This document shows positions 48,801-59,981 of a stretch of DNA of 64,000 bases, piece after piece. Source of the DNA: Neospora caninum Liverpool (taxonomy: Eukaryota; Apicomplexa; Conoidasida; Eucoccidiorida; Sarcocystidae); the NCBI RefSeq assembly GCF_000208865.1, contig NC_018385.1, positions 2,028,724-2,092,723 on the forward strand, given 5' to 3'. The position numbers and the translations under genes are program-made. Positions within the stretch are counted from its first letter, which is position 1. Every line of letters begins with the position of its first letter. Below the pieces are notes generated by a model. The model saw nothing but the letters and a program-made list of their open reading frames with translations. It was not told where the DNA came from and ran no database searches.

Positions 48801-51800
48801 GTACCACGAAAAGCGCGTTGCTCGCATATACGGGAAATCGCTTGGTCTCACCTTCTGTCCTGTCTTTCTTTCTTCTCGAGCGAACACCTCACACCCCAAA
48901 TCGCGGCTCGACGCCGAGAGATGCCTCACCTCTCCTCCCGCCTTGCGCTGCGTCTCGTATCCGCCACTCTCGCCGTCTCTCCCTCGATATCTCTCTTCGT
49001 CGATATCACTCTCTGTTTCTCGCTGTTCTTCTCGCGGGCCGCAGGCGTTGCGAGAAAGGAGACGAGAAGACGCGGGAGAGAGAGAAGGAAGGTGCGGTGA
49101 CGCAGCCGTCGCCTCCGGCTCTGTGGCCTTTTTCGGAGCTGAGAGCCGGTCCTGTGCCGAGCCGTTCCCGGGCACCGAGTCTCGCCTCTGGAGCAAGTCA
49201 TCGCGCGAAGAGCGTGAACGGAGAGGACTGCGGAGGCCCTGAGCTGGTGCGAGGACGGCGGCGCCGCCAGTTTCGTAGAGATCGTGGATGGCGAACCGAC
49301 AGTTTTGCGACCGGTAGAGGAGTTCGAAAGGCGAGAAGGCCGTTCTCCCCCGCTTACCCTCGCGTTTTCTCGTCTCTCTCCTCACTTCTTCCTGGTGGAA
49401 CGGATTCGAAACGCAAACATTTCCATCACTTCGCGCCCGTCCTATTTGTCGTGTCAGACTCGACATCCGCGACGCTACGTGGCCTTCTGTGATTCCTGAC
49501 GCATCTCGCCGGCAGCGTCTGCCTCCAGACCCAGTGTCTGCTAGCTCCGTTTCTCGTGCGTCCTCCGTTTTTCCTTGCTCCACCCCGTCGCCTGTCCCCT
49601 TCTGTCCCTCGGGGTTCTGCTGGTTTTGCGTCTTTTCTCCGCGCGTCTTCTCGCCGCCCTCAGTCTCTTCCTGCGCTGCCTCGTCGCTCCCCGCCATGTC
49701 GCGCTCGCCTTCGTCTTCTCTCTTCCTCTCGTTCGCAAACCGCGTCGCGTTCTCCTTCTCCGCAGGCGCGCCTCCGCCGTTCCGCGGAGACGCTGAATCG
49801 CCAGTGGAGATGCGAGGGGACAGTGACGAGAACGAGGACGCGCGCGAAAGCGAGGAAGAGCGAGACGACGAGCCCGAGGGCCACACCACTTGAAGCGTGA
49901 TCTCCTCCGGCGCGTCGAAGACCTGGGGTTCGCCTGCAAGACGCCTCCTTCCTTGTCCGCGCCACGCCCGCAGGCCTCGGTCGCTGCCAAGGCCCCGAGC
50001 TGTCTCGGCTCGGTCGTCCCCTGCGCGTCTTCCGCAAGTGCAGCCTGCCAAGGAAGCTCGAACGACCGAGGGAAGCAGCATCTTCGAGGAGCGAAAGACG
50101 GGGAGGAACTGGAGGAGGAATCGGCGGCCGTTCTCGCTGGCTGTGGCTTTCGGGGAAAAGCGCGCGAGAAGCGACGCGTGGGCCTCGGCGCCGGGCTCTC
50201 CACGGCGCGCGAGCGACGGCAGCAGCAGCGAAGAAGAGACCAGTGGCGAGAAGGCCGCAGGCAAGGGAGAGGGAGAAGCCAGCGGGCGCGAAAGAGCTGC
50301 CGCTGAGGTCTCTGGAGCTTTCGGCGAATCCACTCCACCCCCGCGCGAGGGGAGCGCGGCGCCTCCGCCGCCCGGGCTCGAGCTCCCCGGCTGCATGTCT
50401 TCGTAGATTTCGTATTCTTCGTTGCACAGCTGATTCACGCGCAGCGGCGGCTTCCGTCGGCGGTCGGGCCGGAACGGGAGCGACGCATCAAAAAGGGGAG
50501 ACGCGCCGAAGGCAAGAGGCGAGGCCGCTGCGCAGGCTCGGCCGCGCCGTCGGTCCGTCTCTCCAGGAGGCACAACACGCGAAGACGACGCGAGCGACAG
50601 GCCGAACGGTTTCCCGCGCACGCCCAGAGGGAGCGCAGGGCTGACGGAAGAGAAGAAAAATGCGGACGGGAGGGTCGGCGGGGGCGGCGCTCGGGGCAGA
50701 AAGGCGCTTCTTTTCGGCGTCGTGGCGGGTTGCAGGTGCTGGGCGGACGTGCGAGAGAGTTCCTCGTCGGGCGCAGGGAACAACTGCTTTCTGTGGAGCG
50801 GCGAGACCGCCAAGGCGCGGAGAACAGCTTGGTCTTCCCGAGGGAGCAGGCGGAAGAAGCGCGTCGGACCGGCCTTTCCCGACTCCTGGGCGCCAGCGCA
50901 GAACGCAAGATGCAAGAGATGGACCGTCGTTCCAGAACCCGGAAGCTTCGCCTCCAAGACGCACTTGAGCAACGCAGACATGACGCGAGAAAGGGGCTGC
51001 TCGGTCGCCTTCGACAGGGAAAACGCGCAAGAGGAGCCAGAGGACGCGGCGCTGGCGGCAGAGAGATACTGTTCGGTTTCCTCGGAGAGAAGGAGACGAA
51101 GAAGAGCCGCAGCTGCCGAGACGCACCGCTGCTTGGCGAGCGCGTCTTTCACGTGCGCGAGGGCGGTCTCTAGCCGCTTCGCAGAGGGCGGAAACAGCAG
51201 CGATTCAAGGAGACGGCGTGTGAGCAAGGAGGCCCGCGGGGCAGCGCCAGGCCGTGTTCCGTCTCGCTCGCTCGTCCTTCTCGTCTTCTCGGGTCCAGAC
51301 GCGTCTTCTGCCGCAGGCGCTCTTCTTTTCTCCCGCCGGTCGCCCTTCTCGCGCTCTCTGCGGCCTTCACTCCCCCCCTGGCCGTCCGCGCCGTCCCCCC
51401 GTTTGCCTCGAGCCTTCCCCGGCGGCGCGGCACCCACAGATGGCTTCTTGTCCAGGCGGGTAGAGACAACTTGGAGAAAGAGCGGCCGCGTCGAGAAAGG
51501 CACGGCGCGAATGTCCAGAAACAAAACCCAGAGAGGCGCGAGACGGCAGTGACGCTTCAACAAATGCAACAGGTGAACGTCCACGCTGTTCCGACAAGCC
51601 AAAGGGAAACTCACTTTTCCACACAACCTAAAAACACGCACCAGGCAACACGCACTCACAGGCCAACTCTCCAAATAAAAACATATACATATACACACAT
51701 ACATATACATACATACACATACATACTTATACATATGCATATACATACATATACATATGCATATACATACATATACATATGCATATACATACATACACAT

Positions 51801-54800
51801 ATATATAGAGAGACAGATACATACGGGAACATGTCTCTAGCTAGACATGACTGTAGATAGACATAAGAATAGATGTCGCAGTCAACTGACGTGTTCAGAT
51901 GTTTGGATGTATGGCGATACGCATGTTTTGATGGGCGTGTGTCGATTGAGATACAAGCAGACTGTCCCACTTCATTCTCGAAGATACAGACCGGCCTGCA
52001 GGAGCGAGGTGAAATTCCCGTTTTTCGCACGCCGTGGAATCACCGCGATTCCTGGAATGGTTGCGACGGACCGCTCCCCAGAGCTGCGAGAAGCTGGAGA
52101 AAGCCGCGTAGATCCGAATTCACCGGTCGAGACAACCAGAGCAAAAGAGAGAACGACTTACGTGCATATAAGCGGAAATTTGCAGGCGAGTTCAAGGTCA
52201 AAGCCGTCCTCTTCGGTTTCGGCGCCGCCTGCCTTTCTGTCTCTCCTGACGTGCGCGTCCATCGCCTCAGGCTTCTCGCCGCCTGCCTCGCTCTCACCAT
52301 TCTTGATCTGGGCGCTGTGCGCCAGCCCCAGAGCCTGCCGAGCGAGCGCCTCGAAGGACTGCTCGTGGCTGCACACAGAGAACGTCCAGCGCAGCAGATA
52401 CAACGCGCGGCGTTTCTCGGTTTTGTCCGTCGAGCGATTGTCCGTCCATTTCTCTTCTATCCACTTCCGGGGGTGAAGCGGTGGGCGGCGCAGAACCTCG
52501 CGAACAGCTGCCCCGAGCCTCTCCATGTCGCGCTCTGTCTCGCGCAGAGCGGTCGCGCGTCTCCTCTCTTCCTCGCCCTGGCTGTCTGCGAGTCGCTTGA
52601 GAAAAAGCGCAAAGGCGGAAGGGAAGGAGGCGAGGGCGCCGCCCGACGGCGCACAGGCAGGAGACAGCGGAGCTGGCGGCAGGGACGAAGGGGACGCGAC
52701 AGCCACGACGGAGTTCCATTCCTGGAGAAACAAAGAGAGACGAGGAGCCGTGAGGTGCTTCAGTTTCTGCCGAGGCACCACCTGGCCTCGGCCTTCGTCG
52801 CTCTCGAGTGCATGCGAAGCCGGGCACTTTTTCGCCCCAATGCGCGCGGCCTGCGCCAGCGCGAGCAACGGCTCGCGCTGGCGGTGCTTGAGGCGCGACG
52901 CAAACAGGCGAAGCCGGAGCGAGACCCAGAGGGAATCGCCGTCTTTCTCTCGCGCGCGCCCTTCGACCTCTGCGCGAGCGGGCGTGCCCGAGGGAGACGA
53001 ACGCGGAGAGAAGTCAAGAGACATAAACAGAGTCGCAGCTGCAAGCAAGGCGAGCTCCATTCTGTGCTGGTCTTCATCTACGCACAGAGGCGCCACAGGC
53101 CTTGTAGCATTCTCCAGACTTCTTCCTTCCGCGCCATCGCCTCCCTCTCCTTGGCCTGCTTCGCCCTGCACGGGCTGCGGCGGTTGTGGCGCGGTCGCTC
53201 TGTCTCGGTCCCCTTCGATTGTCTCCCCTCCCGCGGCGGTTTCCTTCCTTCTCTTTTCCTCTCTCGCTCTCGCCTCTCGCCTTCGTGCCTTGCGCCGCAG
53301 GAGCGCAACGAGCGACGCCGGGGCCTGAGAGGCGAAGACAAAGTGACGCAGCGCTTCCCTTTCTTCTCTCTTGCCTTCTGTCTTGTCTCCGCCCTCGAGG
53401 GCCTTCGGGGCGGCGAGGCCTTCCGGCCCCTTCTCCGCATCTGTCTCTTCCCACAGAGAGAGACACGCCGCGTGCTGCTCGTGCACGCAGCTGATCGACG
53501 CCCGAGAGACGCGAAGAGACCAGAGCGGCCTGTCGCCCGTGCTGGACGCCGGCGACGGAGCGGCAGCTACGAGCGACGGAGACGCCCACACCGCAGTCGA
53601 CGCAGAGTCGGAAGATGGCCCGGAGACAGACGGTGCGGAAGGAGGAGAAGAAGAAGAAGAGAGAGAGGAGGAGAGAGGAGAGGAGACAGGCGACAAAGAA
53701 GAAAAGGGAGAAATCCGAGAAGAAGGGGTTCGAACGTCGACGCTAGAGTGCCCGGTTCCGGCTGCTTGCTTCTCTTCCGCTGGAAGACGCGACAGTCGAC
53801 AACAGCAGCACTGACACAGCGCTGAAGGCGACTGAGACTGGTCCGCCTCGCAGCAACATGCATGAGAAGAGGAAGACTGAGGCGAGGAAGAAGAGGAAAA
53901 ATGAGGCGAGGAAGAAGAGGACGAATGAGGCGAGGAAGAAGAGGAAGACTGAGGATCGGAAGAGAGAGGCTGAGAGGAAGAGAGAGGAGACGGCGAGGAG
54001 CGGGAAGTTGAGCGGGAAGCAAGGCGAAACGGAAGAGGCAACGATGACGACAGCCGAGAGAGAGAACAACAGCAGCAAGGACAGGAGAGAAGAGATTCGG
54101 CCTCGCGCCCAGCAGTGGCAGAGATCGCCACGTCGACGTCAACCTGCGGAAACTGCTTCCACACGGGCAACTCTCGAAGTCTCTTTTCAGCCTCTGCAAG
54201 TCTCTCTGCTGTTCTCAACCGAGCTTCCACTCTCTCGAGAGACGCCTGACAAAAGAAGCGCATGCACTCGGTGCTCCTCTGCGCATGCGGACGCCGCGCT
54301 CTCTCCGCGCCAGACGGGAGCACACTCTTCGGGGGTTGGCGGGCCAGAGAGCTCGCGAGCGGCTTCGCCGAATGAGGGGCTACAGCAATCGACGAACAGA
54401 CGGCGGTCGGCGCAAGCGAGGAAGCAGGAAACGAAGGGGCAAGCGACGGAGAAGAGGAAAAAGACGACGAAAGGGGAGAAGAGGAAGAAGAAGAGGAAGA
54501 AGCTGACAGGCAAGAAGAAACAGCCAAGGCAGGTCGGTCACTCGGCTGCGTGTGACCGGATGTGTCCCACGCAACCAAAAGGAGAAGCCGAAGAAGAACA
54601 GCTGCGAGAAGAGCAGCTGTATCGCCCCCGACGTGGTCAGGGTGGAAACAAGTGATGCATGGGTCTCGCTCGGTACCGCGCCATCCTTCACCTGCAAAGT
54701 CAGAAGAGAGAAACTGTTCCCCACATTCTTCACGCACTCAGGGTCGCCGTAAAACCCACTCATTCCACAAAACTTGAGGATCCTTGAAGCAAAACAGTAG

Positions 54801-57800
54801 AACTTACATATATATATATATAAGCACAATACATATATTCATATAACGGTTTCGAGAGCGAGGATGACTTAATCGAACGCGAGACGCCTCCGTAGACAAG
54901 TCACGTGGGCTATTTTGCACCTGTGCACATCCGCCTCTCCTCGTATGTCGATGTGTTGGATGTCAATGCACTGTGTTTCTGAGAACGTCGATTTCCAGCT
55001 CTTCTCGGCTGCATGCTTTAGAATCAGCTTGTCGCGGCATCAGCTGCAGCTCACGTGGCTTCAGAGTCGCGAGCGCCTCTTTGTCTCCGTCCCCTTGTCC
55101 CCGTAACTCGGAGTCGACCATCCAGACGTGCTTTCCGTCGAGCCACGTTTCTCGCCACACGCCTTTCAGGGGTCCTTCGACTCGACTTTTCCTGTCTCTC
55201 TCGTCTCTGTCCCCAAGCCCTCTGCACGCTCGCCCCCCCATCTCTTCTGCATGCGTCCGTTGCTCGACTCCCTCTTCTTTCCCCGTCCCTCCTTGTCCTT
55301 GGTGCGGATCGCGTTTTCCCGCATGCTGTGGCTTCCCCTGCGTTTGTTCGAGGTATCTGATGCACATCGAAACGGCGCGATTCTTCAAAAGCGGAAACAA
55401 AACACGCAGACCGAGCAGTCTCTGCTTCGCCAGCTCTGCGCTCCGAACTTGGTCCTCCTTTGCAATTGCAACCCCCAGACTCTCTCCTCCCCTCGGCGTC
55501 GACGCAGGCACGAATGCAGACGAAGAGAGCGAAGCACTCGGTGTCTCCTCTCTCTCACCTTCACCGCCTTCCGTTCCCTTCGCTGCGCCGCCTCCTGTCG
55601 GCCTTCCTGCCTCCTCGTTGTCTGCGGTTTCTCCAATCTCTCGCTCCGCTTCCCCCTGCCGGCTCCTGTAGGCCGTCGCCAGAATGCGGCGAGCGGCCTC
55701 CATCACCCGGAAGGCGACGACCTGAGCATGGGAAGCTCGGGCAGTTCCCGACGAGGCGTCCTTGGACGCCTGAGGCCGCGAAACGTCTTCCAGCCTCGAC
55801 GGGGCGAGATCAAAACACGAAGAAACGCGATTCAGCGAAGCCGCCGCGATGCTCTCTCTTTTCCCGCCGCTCGCGCCTTCCCCCGCGCACGGCCCGCCAA
55901 GAGGCGAAGGCTTCTCTAGCTGCAAAGTCGCAGCGCAGACCTTCTCAAGCGAAGCCACAGAGGAAGCAGAAGACAAAGAGGACGAAAAGGACGAAGAGGA
56001 AGAAGAGGAACAAGAGGAAGAAGAAGAAGACAGAGAAGTGGACGTAGACAGACCAGTGGAAGTAGACAGAGAAGTGGACGCAGAAAGAGAAGTGGACGTA
56101 GACAGAGCAGTGGAAGTAGACAGAGAAGTGGACGCAGAAAGAGAAGTGGAAGTCGACAGTGAAGTGGAAGACGAACCAGAAGAAGACACAGCGGAAAATT
56201 GTGGCGTGTTGAAGCAGCAGCAACACGAGCATCCATTGGTGGCCAGAGGAAGGGGCGGTAGCTTTGCTTGCCAGTTAACGTCAGCGAGTCGAGCCTGCAT
56301 TTCTTGCGCGGTCATTTCGGTGACGCAGAATAAGTGTCGCAGAGCCCCGTTGTCTTTCTCTTTTTTCAGATGGAGCTGCCGCGAGCCCGCCAGCACTTTT
56401 CTGTCTTGCGTCGCTTCCTCCTTGGTCTCTCTCTCTGCGGTTTCTCTCTTGGCCTTGCTCGCGCCTGTGTATTTCACAGACGCCAGACCTTGCAGAGAAG
56501 GCGCTTCGGACTCCCCGTGAAGCCCCACAGGCGACGCGAGTCCTGGCCTGAGAGAAGAGAACACATGTTTCTCTGCAATCTGGAGGAAGCGAATGACGTG
56601 CTGCTGGTCGGCCAAGCGATGCGTGCCTCTGAGGCTGATCGCGGGGAGTGCGGCAGCGGCGAGAAGAAGCGAGAAGCACATTTTCCATCTCTCGGCTTCT
56701 TCGTTCTCCTCTCCGTCCCCCTCCCGCGTCCGCCCCTCGCCTCGCTGGGCCTTCGCGCCTCCCGCAGGGACCAGCAGCGAGACGAGCTCGCCGCGCTTCG
56801 AGCCACGAAGCTGTTTGTCTAGGAGGGGCGTTCGGGGTGCGTCGTTTCCAAGAAACACGGCCGCTGAGGAAAAGCGCTTCAGCAAAGAAAGCATCTGCTG
56901 CCCGCCAGGATGCCGCTCGCCCTCGGCCGAAACAGCAAGCAGAAACAACGCACCTACGTCGCCGCCCGGGAGAAGCGGAGAAACCGGGGACAGCGACGAG
57001 CGCGCCGAGGGAGAAGCCGAGCGGGCTGCCAGCCTACACGACCGCCGCGACGACGGTTTCTCCTGTTCGCTTTCTTGCAGAGACGGAGGACCAAGGGAAG
57101 AAGAAAGAGCGCGACGCCACGTAGAAGTTTCTGTGTCGCTGTCTTCCACTTCCTCGTCCCACCGATAGAGCTCCTGCAGCCATCGGGCCACCCATCGAGC
57201 GTGTGGATCGCGTAGACAGCTGCTTCGAGCCCGAAGGCGAGAGAGATAGACCGTCTCCTTGTCTTTTTCTGCGTCTTCGTCTCTTCCCTTCTCCCGAGCG
57301 TTCTCTTCCTTTGCTTTGTGGAGCGGAACAGAGACGTCGCCATCGGCTTCGCCACGCGCCGCCGAGCTCTCAGTCTTCCGGGAATCGAGGACCGGGGACA
57401 CCGCTGCATCAGTCTGGCCGTTCTTCGTCGCCTCCTTTTCGCTTCCTTTCTCAGGGAGCAGGGAGGAAACTGTCGCCGCTTTCACCCGCTTCTCCGCTCC
57501 GCACGGAAATCGCAATGACGGCCTCTTCTTCGCCAAGTTCTTCTCTTCCGGATTCGTGCCCTCGTCTTCACCCTCGCCCTCGCGAGCTCCCGCCAGTCCC
57601 TGTCTCCTCGTCTCCATCCTTGCCTGCTTGTGTGGCTTCAAGGAGTCTTTTTCGGCGCTGCGCAGCTGAAACCGCGCAACCTGGTTCTGGTCAGAAAGTG
57701 CTTGAAAAGGAGAAAGAGAGAAAAAGTCCTCTTTCGGCCTTCCCCAGGGCCGCGGTCGCTCGGTGTCCGAGACTACCTCCTTCTCACCCGCCGCGAGCGT

Positions 57801-59981
57801 GCTCCGAGTGAAACGCCGACTCGCTGACGAGTCAACCACAAACGACAGACGTCTCCCGCTCTTGGAGTTGTGTCCCCTGTCTTTTTTTTCGTCTCTTGCG
57901 GCCGCCTCGTCCCCTGCCTCGGCCGCCCCGTCTCCCGCCTCGGCCTCCTCCCGCTCAGCTGGCGCTGCGATGCGTCTCCTCTTCTTTGTCAGCTGTTCTC
58001 TGGAGGCTCGAGGCTCGAGAAGGTCGCTTTCTTCCTTCGCGTGAGGCAGCACCCGCTTTCGACTGAAGAAAGGCTGTTTCGCGTGCGCGGGCTTCGCGTG
58101 ATCGGGTGACGCACCTGCGTGGTCTGAGCATTTTCGCGCTGGACGCTCCGACCCCGGGGTGGGTCTTCTTTGTGAATCAGGGCGTCGGCCGCAAGAAGAG
58201 ACGCGACAGGAGACAGAAGAGACGGGCGAAAAAGAGGAGACCCGCGACGGAGAGAAGAACGGAAGCCGTGTGTTTGTCACGTGGTGATTTTCACGGTGCT
58301 TTCGTCGCACCACAGCGGACTCTCTGGGTGCCTCGCCCTCGAAGCCGTCCCCAGGGCTAGGAAGCGCAGAGTCTTCATCTTCCTTGTTTTCCAGGTTAGT
58401 TTCGGCGTTCCGTCTGCCCTTGACTCGCCTCCTCTCCTCTGCGTGTCTCGGGGTGTTTCTCGGGTTATCTCGTTCCCGAGATGCAGACGGACATCTATCC
58501 AAAGGAGCAATATCCCTGCGTGGGTCCGCACCCTCGCCCTCCCGCCTGCGACAGCTCCGCTTTTCCTGGCCTTTCTCAGGTTTGCCGTCCCCCCTTTGCG
58601 CCTCGTCTGTCTCTTCTTGCTCCCCTCCGCTGATCCGCCTCTCTGCTACCCCACAGGGTCGCGTGGCGGCAATCTTTGCCAAGCGAGAGGCCGCAGTCGC
58701 CTTCCTGGGCGTCTCCTCTACGTCCTTCTCCTCGTTCACGAAAGGCGAAGCGCCGGCAATGGCTCCGTCCGACACCGCACAAGGCGGCGAGGCCAGCAGA
58801 GAGAGGAAGCGCGTGCGAAGCTTCTCATCGATGCTTCCCACCAGCCGGCCCGCTCGAGCTCGCAAGACCTGTTGCTGGCGGCGAGCCTCCTCCACACGCC
58901 GTTCGGCCTCTGTGCGTCTCTGCCGAGCTTCCACGAGCTCCTGCATCAACAGCGCTGCGCTGCGTTTCTCCTCGGAGTCCAGCGAAGCAAGGAAATCCGA
59001 GAGAGAGGAAGGAAGGCCTGGAGCAGACGTGCGGGGGGAAAAGTTCACAGAAGAGGCGGAGCGAGAAGCAGACGACGGTACTGCTGAAGAATGCATGGAA
59101 GAAGCAGAGGAAGAAGAGGGTGACGAAGGGGCTACCGAAGAAGCCGAAGACGGAGAGGGGGGTGACGTCCAGGGGAGAGGAAGACGCTGAGGGATTGCCA
59201 GTCCCGAGGGGCGCAGAGACGTCGAGGGCGAGGCCGATTGTGGAGAACTCGGACGGGGAACAGACGAGGAAAAGCGACTTTTCCGAGAGACGGTCGAATG
59301 GCGGAAGGTGAATCGAGTGGAGGCTCTTTTGGGAGCTTTGTCGCTCAACAAGACAATCTGCCGACCTGGAGACTTACCCTTCTTTTCAGAATGCAACTGC
59401 GGTGGAAGACAGTCCCCGTCGGCCCCACGCTCGGACGAGACAGCCTGTACAGACACCCGAGCATTTGCACGAGCTGCGAGTCTGCAGCCAGTGCCTGGGG
59501 CGAGCCTAGTGAGACGGTGCGAAGACGGAGAGGAAAGGCGTGGCGAAGGAAAGTGACAAGACGTCTCTGGAAAAGACGAGGAACAGGTCTTGGATGCGAG
59601 GCGACGAGACGATCGGCAGTTCAACAGTGTACGTGACAGCCGTTCCTCCACGTCATGTACTCGATTTTCTCCCTTCGCGCCGGCATCGGGGCTAGCAGGC
59701 CGTCCGCTGGCCTCGTGTCTCTTCCTTGCAATTTCTCTCTCTCCTTCACTTCTGCTGCTGCCTCGCCGCTGTGAAGACGCTCTTGTCGCCAGAGAGACTG
59801 TTGGCTGTTGCAGTTGACCCGGCGGCAAAGGTTCGACCCTAGACGGGGGGGGCCTTCCTCGGGCGGGGCTTCCCCCCGGCGTTTTCCTCGTTTCCTCGTC
59901 GTCCCGCCTCTCGGCCCGACTGTGTGAGCTTGCATTCCGCTCTTGTGAAAAGGCGCCTCTGTGGGCCTTTCCTGGAGCCAT
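40149..59981 (-). CDS. Giant SET / post-SET domain protein, probable histone lysine methyltransferase
   Basis: Eleven exons: 59981-55055, 54691-52162, 51627-45530, 45140-44646, 44125-43332, 42720-42600, 42292-42184, 41906-41814, 41448-41301, 41018-40927 and 40395-40149. All ten junctions keep phase, giving 5,217 residues ending in TAG. The C-terminal SET domain spans five small exons: KSRVHGWGVFAAEPI (Trp 5026), DEFVIEYSAVVV, RFINHSCRPNC (Asn 5092-His 5093), HVGIFALRDIAIGEELFYNY (to 5135), then a post-SET-like cluster SPCDCVCSACRRE (Cys 5150, 5152, 5154, 5157). The AdoMet- and lysine-channel motifs are intact. The order resembles SET1/MLL enzymes, while GIFALRDI..GEELFYNYR recalls E(z), so the target lysine is not assigned. 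The rest is mostly Ser/Arg/Glu-rich filler with a coiled coil at about 336-380 and ordered islands in exons 1 and 3. An exon-6 CEMC pair could belong to a degenerate zinc module. Expected to be nuclear. Confidence 0.93.
40851..40872. repeat. (TA)n microsatellite in the last SET intron
   Basis: It lies 55 bp inside intron 10 (40396-40926), close to the donor side. The same intron has a second AT-rich patch at 40479-40506. Confidence 0.93.
41175..41191. repeat. (TA)n microsatellite in SET intron 9
   Basis: A short pure TA run lies in the 282-bp intron that separates the NHSC exon from the GEELFYNY exon. Confidence 0.9.
42063..42081. repeat. (TA)n microsatellite in SET intron 7
   Basis: A pure TA run lies inside intron 41907-42183, between the KSRVHG exon and the WGVFAAEP exon. 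Confidence 0.93.
42322..42362. repeat. (TA)n microsatellite in SET intron 6
   Basis: About 41 bp of perfect TA lie only 30 bp upstream (in transcript sense) of the acceptor at 42293, just beyond the pyrimidine tract. This is the longest pure TA run in the SET gene. Confidence 0.97.
42827..42861. repeat. (TA)n microsatellite in SET intron 5
   Basis: Two TA runs joined by a TG step lie inside intron 42721-43331. Confidence 0.93.
44323..44516. repeat. Two-copy ~96-bp tandem duplication in SET intron 4
   Basis: The unit beginning at 44323 (ATGAAAGAGAAACACGCTAG) recurs at 44419 and continues nearly identically to 44516, with a T-to-G change and a 2-bp insertion in copy 2. It lies wholly inside intron 4 (44126-44645). 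High identity suggests a recent duplication. Confidence 0.95.
45258..45340. repeat. ATA-rich simple repeat in SET intron 3
   Basis: Mixed ATATAT, ACATATAT and GATATATC units end in a pure TA run at about 45321-45340, inside intron 45141-45529. Confidence 0.9.
51681..51807. repeat. ACATATGCATATACAT minisatellite in SET intron 2
   Basis: About 125 bp of CATATA-type sequence, with a 22-bp unit (containing ACATATGCATATACATAC) repeated about three times in its second half. It lies in intron 51628-52161, near the acceptor of exon 3. Confidence 0.93.
53876..53953 (-). repeat. 30-bp coding tandem repeat in SET exon 2
   Basis: A unit of the type TGAGGCGAGGAAGAAGAGGA (plus strand) repeats at 30-bp spacing about 2.5 times. 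On the coding strand it gives decapeptides of the form SSPHSSSSSS with variable positions. The length is a multiple of three, so changes in copy number keep frame. Confidence 0.88.
54808..54822. repeat. Short (TA)n run in SET intron 1
   Basis: A 15-bp TA run lies inside the 363-bp intron 54692-55054. Confidence 0.85.
55980..56175 (-). repeat. Hexapeptide-coding repeat (STSLSx) and poly-Ser in SET exon 1
   Basis: An 18-bp unit typified on the plus strand by GAAGTGGACGCAGAAAGA recurs about seven times. On the coding strand it gives STSLSA / STSLST / STALST type hexapeptides, followed by a long Ser run at lower coordinates. The unit length preserves frame, so copy-number variation between strains is likely. 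Confidence 0.9.

Noticed and set aside
55849..56520. Plus-strand acidic repeat protein (VDVDRPVEVDREVDAERE-like)
   Set aside because: It is antisense to the STSLSx repeat of SET exon 1, and the sense frame belongs to a 4.9-kb open exon with matching splice phase.
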